In this document: positions 4,235 to 8,659 of the stretch, piece by piece | How positions within the stretch are numbered: the stretch's first letter is position 1 | Layout: each line of letters begins with the position of its first letter | Assembly: GCA_039679885.1 (NCBI GenBank) | Contig: JBDKUC010000240.1 | Span: 1-8,659 of the forward strand | Source of the DNA: JAJFUI01 sp039679885 | GTDB taxonomy: Bacteria; Planctomycetota; Planctomycetia; Pirellulales; Thermoguttaceae | Direction: 5' to 3' | Length of the DNA stretch: 8,659 bases | The notes under the pieces: model-generated | The model's database searches: none | Told to the model about the DNA's origin: nothing | What the model saw: the letters and a program-made list of their open reading frames with translations, nothing else | Position numbers and translations under genes: made by a program

Positions 4235-7002
4235 TCCTCCTCCTTCCCTTCCTCCTCCTTCTCTTCTTCCATCGGCACGCGTTTGACGGCGACGAGCGTG
4301 TCGTCGTCGTCGAGGCTCATGATTCTGACGCCTTGGGTGTTGCGGCCGATGATGCTGACGTCGCTGACGGCGATACGCTGAATCTTGCCGTGGGCGGTCA
4401 TCATCAGCAACTCATCGCGGTCGCAGACGCTGACGACGCCGACGACCGGGCCGTTTCGATCCGTAGTCTTGATGTCGCGAATGCCCTTGCCGCCGCGGTG
4501 CTGGGTGCGATAGCTACGCGAGGAACTCTCTTCGTGCTCCTCACCCTCTTCGGCCTCGGGCTCTTCGTGCTCCTCCGGCTCGTCGACGTCGGCGGCGTCC
4601 TCTTCATGCTCGCCCTGCGCAGGCAGTTCATCCTCCGGACCGCCAGGCAGATTGGGGCCGAACGGCGTTCGCTTGCCGTAGCCGTGGACGCACATCGTCA
4701 GCAGGGTGGATTCCGGATCGGCCACGACCATGCCAACAACGCTATCGTCGCCGACCAGGCGGATGCCCTTCACGCCGCTGCTGTTGCGGCCCATCGGCCG
4801 GGCGTCGGACTGCTTGAAGCGGATCGCCATGCCGTGGGCGGTGGCCAGCACCAGTTCGTCGCCGGGCTTCGTTACGGCCACATCGACCAGGGCGTCCCCT
4901 TCACGCAGCTTGATGGCGATGATGCCGCTCTTCAACGGCCGGCTGTAGGCGCTCAGCGGCGTCTTTTTGACCAGCCCGCGAGCTGTGGCCATGACGAGGA
5001 AATGATCGGGGTGGTCGAAGTCACGAACGGCCCGGCAGTCGGTGATTTGCTCACCCTCGGCCAGATTGAGCAGGTTGACCACGGCGCGGCCGCGGGCGTC
5101 GCGGGCGAGTTGCGGCAGGTCGTACACTTTGCGCCAATAGACCTTGCCCAGGTTGGTGAAGAAGAGCAAGAAGGCGTGCGTGCTGGCCACGAACAGGTGC
5201 TGAATCGGGTCTTCGTCCTCGGTCTTGGCGCCGGTGAGGCCCTTGCCGCCGCGGCGCTGGGCGCGGTAGACGGAAGCGGGAGTCCGCTTGATGTAGCCGT
5301 TGCTGCTGATGGAGACGACCATCGTCTCTTCTTCGATCAGGTCTTCGAGGTTCACCTCGCCGACCTCTTCGCCGCTGATCTCGGTGCGGCGTGCGTCGCC
5401 GAACCGGCGTTTCAGCTCGCGGCAATCGTCCCGAATCATCTCCAAGATGAGCGATCGGTCGGCCAGGATGTGGCGGTACTGGTTGATCTCTTCGAGCAGC
5501 TTGTGATGCTCGTCAGTTAGCTTTTCCTGCTCGAGGTTGACCAACTGGCCGAGCGTCATCTTGAGAATCGCGTCGGCCTGCACGGGCGTCAGCGTGTAGA
5601 ATTCGCTCGCGACGCCGCGTTCCTCGACGAGGACGCGGAACCCTTCGTCACCTAGGGCCCGCTCGAGCAGGGCCGAGGGCGTTTTGATTTGCATCAACCG
5701 CTCTTTGGCCTCAGCCTGGGTCGACGAACTGCGGATCACCCGGATCACTTCGTCGATGTTGGCGTGGGCCAGGAGCAGCCCTTCGAGCGTGTGCTTTCGC
5801 TGCCGCGCCCGAGACAGCAAGAACTGTGTGCGTCGGCGGATGACGGTCTCGCGGTGGCGGATGAACTCCTGCAGCAGCTCCTTGAACGAGAGCACCCGCG
5901 GCTTGCCGTCGACCAGGGCGAGGAAAATGAGCGAGAAACTGTCTTGGAGCGGCGAGAACTGATAGAGCTGATTGAGGACGACGTCCGGGTCGGCGTCGCG
6001 TTTCAGGTCGCAAATCAGCCGGACCGGCTCTTCGAGGTCGCTCTCGTTACGGACGGCCGAAATGCCGGGGATCTTCCCTTCGGCCGCCAGCGCGTTGATC
6101 CGCTCTTCGATGCGGTCGCGCGACTGCTGGAAGGGGATCTCGGTGATGATGATCCGCTGCCGCTTGTTGTGCTCTTCGATGCGTGCGCGGGCGCGGACGA
6201 CGATGTTGCTCCGGCCCGTGTGATAGCCGCGGCGGATGCCCGAGCGGCCGCAGACGACGCCACCGGTCGGAAAGTCGGGGCCGGGGACAATTTCGAGCAA
6301 CTCGTCGATCGACACCTCGGGATCGTCGAGCACGCGAACAATGGCGTCGCAGATTTCGCCCAGGTTGTGGGGCGGAATCGACGTAGCCATGCCGACCGCG
6401 ATGCCGTTGGCGCCGTTGACCAGCAGATTAGGGAACTTCGATGGAAGCACCGTCGGTTCCAGTCGCCGCTCGTCGTAGGTCGGAATGAAATCGACCGTGT
6501 CGAGCTTGATGTCCTCGAGCATCATCGCGGCGATGGGCGACATTCGAGCTTCGGTGTACCGCATGGCGGCCGCAGGCAGTCCGGCGATCGAGCCGAAGTT
6601 TCCCTGCTTATCGACCAGCACATGCCGCAAGACCCATTCTTGGGCCATGCGCACCAATGTCGGATAGACAATGCTTTCGCCGTGCGGGTGATAGTTGCCG
6701 CTGGTGTCGCCGGAGATCTTCGCGCACTTGATCCGCCCGGCCCCCGGCGTCAGGTTCAGGTCGTTCATGGCGACCAGGATTCGCCGCTGCGAGGGCTTCA
6801 GACCGTCGCGCACATCGGGCAGCGCCCGGCTGACGATGACACTCATCGCGTACGTCAGATAGCTCCCCTTCAGCTCATCCTCGATGGGCATCTCGATGAG
6901 GCGGCCCATGGGGACCGAAGCGCCAGCGGCGGGTTCACCTTCGGAGGGCGGTTCTTGCTCAGGCCGGGGAGTTTCAGGCGGGAGATTCGAGTCGGTTGAC
7001 AC
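4231..7002 (-). CDS. gyrA: DNA gyrase subunit A
   Basis: The 923-residue A subunit of gyrase cuts and rejoins DNA; with GyrB it introduces negative supercoils using ATP. A Pro/Glu-rich N-terminus (about 1-33) precedes the catalytic core (about 35-530), with DVRDGLKPSQRRIL at 63-76, HPHGES at 105-110 and the catalytic tyrosine Tyr149 in AAMRYTE. The C-terminal beta-pinwheel (about 550-910) carries the GyrA-box QRRGGKG (582-588), needed for DNA wrapping, and a second box-like QHRGGKG (834-840). The full box argues for GyrA over ParC. An acidic linker (about 790-825) interrupts the pinwheel and the tail is Glu-rich (911-923), so the protein is longer than E. coli GyrA (875). Where E. coli has Asp87 in the quinolone region, this protein has Pro114; Ser110 is kept. 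The GTG at 7002 is supported by AAAGGA six bases upstream. gyrB is not in the window. Confidence 0.97.
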   Translation of the reverse strand: MSTDSNLPPETPRPEQEPPSEGEPAAGASVPMGRLIEMPIEDELKGSYLTYAMSVIVSRALPDVRDGLKPSQRRILVAMNDLNLTPGAGRIKCAKISGDTSGNYHPHGESIVYPTLVRMAQEWVLRHVLVDKQGNFGSIAGLPAAAMRYTEARMSPIAAMMLEDIKLDTVDFIPTYDERRLEPTVLPSKFPNLLVNGANGIAVGMATSIPPHNLGEICDAIVRVLDDPEVSIDELLEIVPGPDFPTGGVVCGRSGIRRGYHTGRSNIVVRARARIEEHNKRQRIIITEIPFQQSRDRIEERINALAAEGKIPGISAVRNESDLEEPVRLICDLKRDADPDVVLNQLYQFSPLQDSFSLIFLALVDGKPRVLSFKELLQEFIRHRETVIRRRTQFLLSRARQRKHTLEGLLLAHANIDEVIRVIRSSSTQAEAKERLMQIKTPSALLERALGDEGFRVLVEERGVASEFYTLTPVQADAILKMTLGQLVNLEQEKLTDEHHKLLEEINQYRHILADRSLILEMIRDDCRELKRRFGDARRTEISGEEVGEVNLEDLIEEETMVVSISSNGYIKRTPASVYRAQRRGGKGLTGAKTEDEDPIQHLFVASTHAFLLFFTNLGKVYWRKVYDLPQLARDARGRAVVNLLNLAEGEQITDCRAVRDFDHPDHFLVMATARGLVKKTPLSAYSRPLKSGIIAIKLREGDALVDVAVTKPGDELVLATAHGMAIRFKQSDARPMGRNSSGVKGIRLVGDDSVVGMVVADPESTLLTMCVHGYGKRTPFGPNLPGGPEDELPAQGEHEEDAADVDEPEEHEEPEAEEGEEHEESSSRSYRTQHRGGKGIRDIKTTDRNGPVVGVVSVCDRDELLMMTAHGKIQRIAVSDVSIIGRNTQGVRIMSLDDDDTLVAVKRVPMEEEKEEEGKEED

Positions 7003-7057
7003 CGGGCGTCCTTTCGGGAAGAACGTGCCGCCTTAGACCGCCATAAGATTCAGGCAG

Positions 7058-7069
7058 GCAAACGTTTGC
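7058..7069. promoter_or_regulatory. Perfect 12-base palindrome in the gyrA leader
   Basis: GCAAACGTTTGC is a perfect palindrome 56 bases upstream of the gyrA start, inside the predicted gyrA 5' leader. Its position suggests a repressor or other protein site. No regulator can be named from the sequence, and a 12-base palindrome can occur by chance. Confidence 0.3.
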
Positions 7070-7101
7070 GGCAATTCTTCATTGAACAATTTGCAGCCTT
7101 C

Positions 7102-7130
7102 AGTATAGCGATTTTTCCTCGACGCCACAA
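7102..7130 (-). promoter_or_regulatory. Candidate gyrA promoter
   Basis: On the minus strand TTGTGG (7130-7125) is followed after 17 bases by TATACT (7107-7102), which matches five of six -10 consensus bases; the -35 matches only TTG. Transcription would start near 7095 and give a leader of about 93 bases holding the 12-base palindrome. It faces away from the ribBA promoter candidate. Confidence 0.4.
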
Positions 7131-7163
7131 CGGCCGCAGCCGCGCACGGCCGCGGCGCGCACA

Positions 7164-7186
7164 GTTTTGGCAAAGGTTGCCAAAAC
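7164..7186. promoter_or_regulatory. Perfect inverted repeat, likely operator, at the ribBA promoter
   Basis: GTTTTGGCAA (7164-7173) and TTGCCAAAAC (7177-7186) are perfect complements separated by AGG. The right arm contains TTGCCA, the -35 hexamer of a candidate plus-strand promoter, so a dimeric regulator bound here would block or affect polymerase. Dyads of this size and symmetry are typical of LacI-, TetR- or GntR-like sites, but none can be named. As RNA it would be a 10-bp hairpin, but it lies upstream of the predicted ribBA start site. Confidence 0.45.
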
Positions 7187-7226
7187 CTGCCATCTTAGGT
7201 ACATTGTAATGAAAGCATGTTATGAT
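7177..7226 (+). promoter_or_regulatory. Candidate ribBA promoter(s)
   Basis: Two overlapping candidates are visible. TTGCCA (7177-7182), 17 bases, then TACATT (7200-7205) gives five of six and four of six consensus matches. An extended -10, TGT followed by TATGAT (7218-7226), matches TGn plus five of six bases and may act without a good -35. Either gives a ribBA leader of more than 300 bases. The first overlaps the perfect inverted repeat. Confidence 0.4.
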
Positions 7227-7232
7227 CACGCT

Positions 7233-7549
7233 CAACCTCTCCCTTCCGGGTTCGATGCGGACGTTTGTCGATAAGGAAGGGCATGCAGGTGGCAATGGCA
7301 CGGTCCGGTAACGCACGCGTGAGGACCAGAGGCGTGACATAGGAATGCCTGGGAGAACTGCCGCCGGAAGGGCTCGATTCGGGCGAATGGATCGAGGGCA
7401 CGGCAGTCGTTCGCTGGGGACTGTTCCCCTTTGCATGCAACCAGCCGGTGAATGGTTACATGGCACGCCCGAGTGCTGGGTCAACCGAATGGCTAGGCTG
7501 CTCAGTCGCACCGAGGAGAAAGGGGCGAATCGCCCTGAGGGAGTCATCT
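7233..7549 (+). other. Long, possibly structured ribBA leader
   Basis: About 317 bases between the candidate promoter and the ribBA start hold no convincing ORF but several helices. CCCTTCC (7241-7247) pairs with GGAAGGG (7275-7281), and GGTCC (7302-7306) with GGACC (7323-7327). ACTGCCG (7357-7363) pairs with CGGCAGT (7401-7407), enclosing CTCGAT (7373-7378) paired with ATCGAG (7391-7396). GGGGA (7416-7420) pairs with TCCCC (7425-7429), followed by TTT. TTGCATGCAA (7431-7440) is a palindrome. The conserved FMN riboswitch segments are absent. It could be a cis-regulatory RNA, an attenuator or a small RNA upstream of ribBA. Confidence 0.35.
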
Positions 7550-8659
7550 GTGTCACATCGGCTTTCGACAATTGAAGCGGCGACCGAGGCGTTGGCCGCG
7601 GGCAAGATCATCGTCGTGATGGACGACGAGGACCGGGAGAACGAAGGGGATTTCATCTGTGCTGCCGAGAAGGTGACGCCGGAGATCGTGAACTTCATGA
7701 TCACCAACGGCCGGGGGCAGCTTTGCATGCCGATCCTGCGTGAGACGGCCGAGCGGCTCGACCTGCCGCAGATCGTCAAGAACAACACGGCCCCGCTGGG
7801 CACGGCTTTCACGATCCCGATCGACCACCGCAGCGGCCGCACCGGCGTGACGGCGCCCGAGCGGGCGAGGACGATCCAGGAGATTCTCAACCCGGCCAAC
7901 AAGCCGGCCGACTTTGTGCGGCCGGGGCACTTGTACCCGTTGGTTGCGAAAGAGGGCGGCGTGCTCCGCCGCGCCGGCCACACCGAAGCCACGATCGATC
8001 TGGTCCGGATGGCTGGACTGCGACCAGCGGGCGTGCTGATCGAGATCCTTGGCCCGACGGGTGACCGAGCCAACCGCGAAGAGCTTTACGCGTTGGCCGA
8101 AAAGCACCGATTCGAGATCATCACGATCGAAGCGCTCATCAAGCACCGCCGCCGCAGCGAGAAGCTTGTCTACCGGCTGGCCGAGGCGGATCTGCCGACG
8201 CGTTACGGGGCCGGCCGGATCATCGCCTACGGCGTGAAGTACGAGGACGACCAGCCGCTGGCCATCGTGCTGGGCGATCCGACAAGCCGGCCCGAGCCGC
8301 TCGTTCGGCTTCACTCCTCCTGCTTCACCGGCGACCTGCTAAGCTCGCTGCGTTGCGACTGCGGCGACCAACTCAAGCTAGCCCTGCAGATGATCGGCCA
8401 GGAAGGGGCGGGCGTGCTGGTCTATCTGCCGCAGGAAGGCCGCGGCATTGGGTTGGTCGAGAAGATCAAGGCCTATAGCCTGCAGGACCAGGGGATGGAC
8501 ACCGTCGAGGCGAACCTGGCGTTGGGCCATCAGGTCGACAGCCGTGACTACGGCGTCGGCATCCAGGTGCTGAAGGATCTCGGCCTGACGAAGGTCCGTC
8601 TGTTGACGAACAATCCTAAGAAGACGGACGCTTTTATTTATGGCGGATTCGACCTGGAG
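7550..8659 (+). CDS. ribBA: Bifunctional DHBP synthase / GTP cyclohydrolase II (RibBA), 3' end cut
   Basis: The fusion enzyme supplies both precursors of riboflavin. The N-terminal RibB domain turns ribulose 5-phosphate into 3,4-dihydroxy-2-butanone 4-phosphate; the C-terminal RibA domain opens GTP to the diaminopyrimidinone. The visible 370 codons run to the window edge, and roughly 30 residues are missing compared with the usual 400. The RibB domain (about 5-205) has DDEDRENEGD (25-34) and GHTEATIDL with His144. The usual GTMAR stretch after the strand with Glu165 is replaced by GDRAN (171-175). The RibA domain (about 210 on) has the zinc cysteines Cys258, Cys269 and Cys271 in C-X10-C-X-C spacing, QEGRGIGL, KAYSLQDQG, and SRDYGVG with the expected catalytic Arg. 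GTG 7550 is chosen because GAGGGAG lies six bases upstream and the protein then starts just before the first conserved helix. Transcription is divergent from gyrA, with a long leader. Confidence 0.95.
   Translation, partial: MSHRLSTIEAATEALAAGKIIVVMDDEDRENEGDFICAAEKVTPEIVNFMITNGRGQLCMPILRETAERLDLPQIVKNNTAPLGTAFTIPIDHRSGRTGVTAPERARTIQEILNPANKPADFVRPGHLYPLVAKEGGVLRRAGHTEATIDLVRMAGLRPAGVLIEILGPTGDRANREELYALAEKHRFEIITIEALIKHRRRSEKLVYRLAEADLPTRYGAGRIIAYGVKYEDDQPLAIVLGDPTSRPEPLVRLHSSCFTGDLLSSLRCDCGDQLKLALQMIGQEGAGVLVYLPQEGRGIGLVEKIKAYSLQDQGMDTVEANLALGHQVDSRDYGVGIQVLKDLGLTKVRLLTNNPKKTDAFIYGGFDLE

Noticed and set aside
4195..5520. A 441-codon open frame on the plus strand opposite gyrA
   Set aside because: It is the antisense shadow of gyrA in GC-rich DNA. 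The translation is a low-complexity Ala/Asp/Val mix with no family resemblance, whereas the minus strand encodes a complete GyrA.
5689..6999. A 436-codon open frame on the plus strand opposite the gyrA 5' half
   Set aside because: Same reason: an antisense shadow of conserved gyrA codons, rich in Asp, Val, Arg and His without domains.
7164..7186. Sigma-54 promoter (TGGC...TTGC)
   Set aside because: The GG and GC elements are 10 bases apart, not the required 12, and the sequence is better explained as a perfect dyad.
7241..7260. tRNA-like T-loop (GGTTCGAT)
   Set aside because: No acceptor, D or anticodon stems can be built around it.
7233..7549. FMN (RFN) riboswitch upstream of ribBA
   Set aside because: Looked for because of the gene, but the conserved segments around the FMN core are missing. 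The helices seen do not match its layout.
7345..7575. A 76-codon plus-strand ORF in the ribBA leader
   Set aside because: It has no good ribosome binding site, runs out of frame into ribBA and has an unordered Arg/Gly-rich composition. The helices in this stretch suit a non-coding leader better.
7553..8314. A 253-codon open frame on the minus strand over ribBA
   Set aside because: The plus strand encodes RibBA with all key motifs; the antisense frame has no recognisable domain.

Overview
The window looks like chromosomal DNA from a planctomycete, probably of the order Pirellulales. This is inferred from the high-GC coding style, the GyrA sequence type, and short intergenic repeats that would read as 'NTSPTRKRG' if translated, a pattern I associate with that group. 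No rRNA, tRNA, CRISPR array, transposase or FMN riboswitch was recognised.

From position 7002 down to 1, all genes lie on the minus strand. In transcription order they are gyrA (7002-4231), a possible 50-codon ORF overlapping the gyrA stop, an array of small hairpins (4115-3889), an ORF6N/KilA-N-type DNA-binding protein gene (3831-3283), a long imperfect palindrome (3150-3092), a soluble histidine kinase with no sensor domain (3025-2294), a cluster of short palindromic repeats (about 2211-1977), a promoter (1746-1718), the ATP-grasp subunit of a CoA ligase annotated as sucC (1513-290), and the start of sucD (164-1, cut by the window edge). At 7550 the plus-strand gene ribBA begins and runs off the right edge. 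It is divergent from gyrA across a 547-base regulatory region with candidate promoters in both directions, a perfect 10+10 base dyad and a leader of more than 300 bases that can fold.

The genes are mostly housekeeping: DNA topology (gyrA), central carbon metabolism (sucC/sucD) and riboflavin synthesis (ribBA). The kinase and the ORF6N protein are accessory, and neither has an obvious partner here. Three things stand out. The 'SucC' carries motifs of the citrate-binding half of ATP-citrate lyase rather than those of ordinary succinyl-CoA synthetase. Between gyrA and the ORF6N gene are at least six hairpins with unrelated 7-8 bp stems but near-identical four-base loops, whose loop orientation flips midway. 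The ribBA leader appears structured yet lacks the FMN riboswitch consensus.
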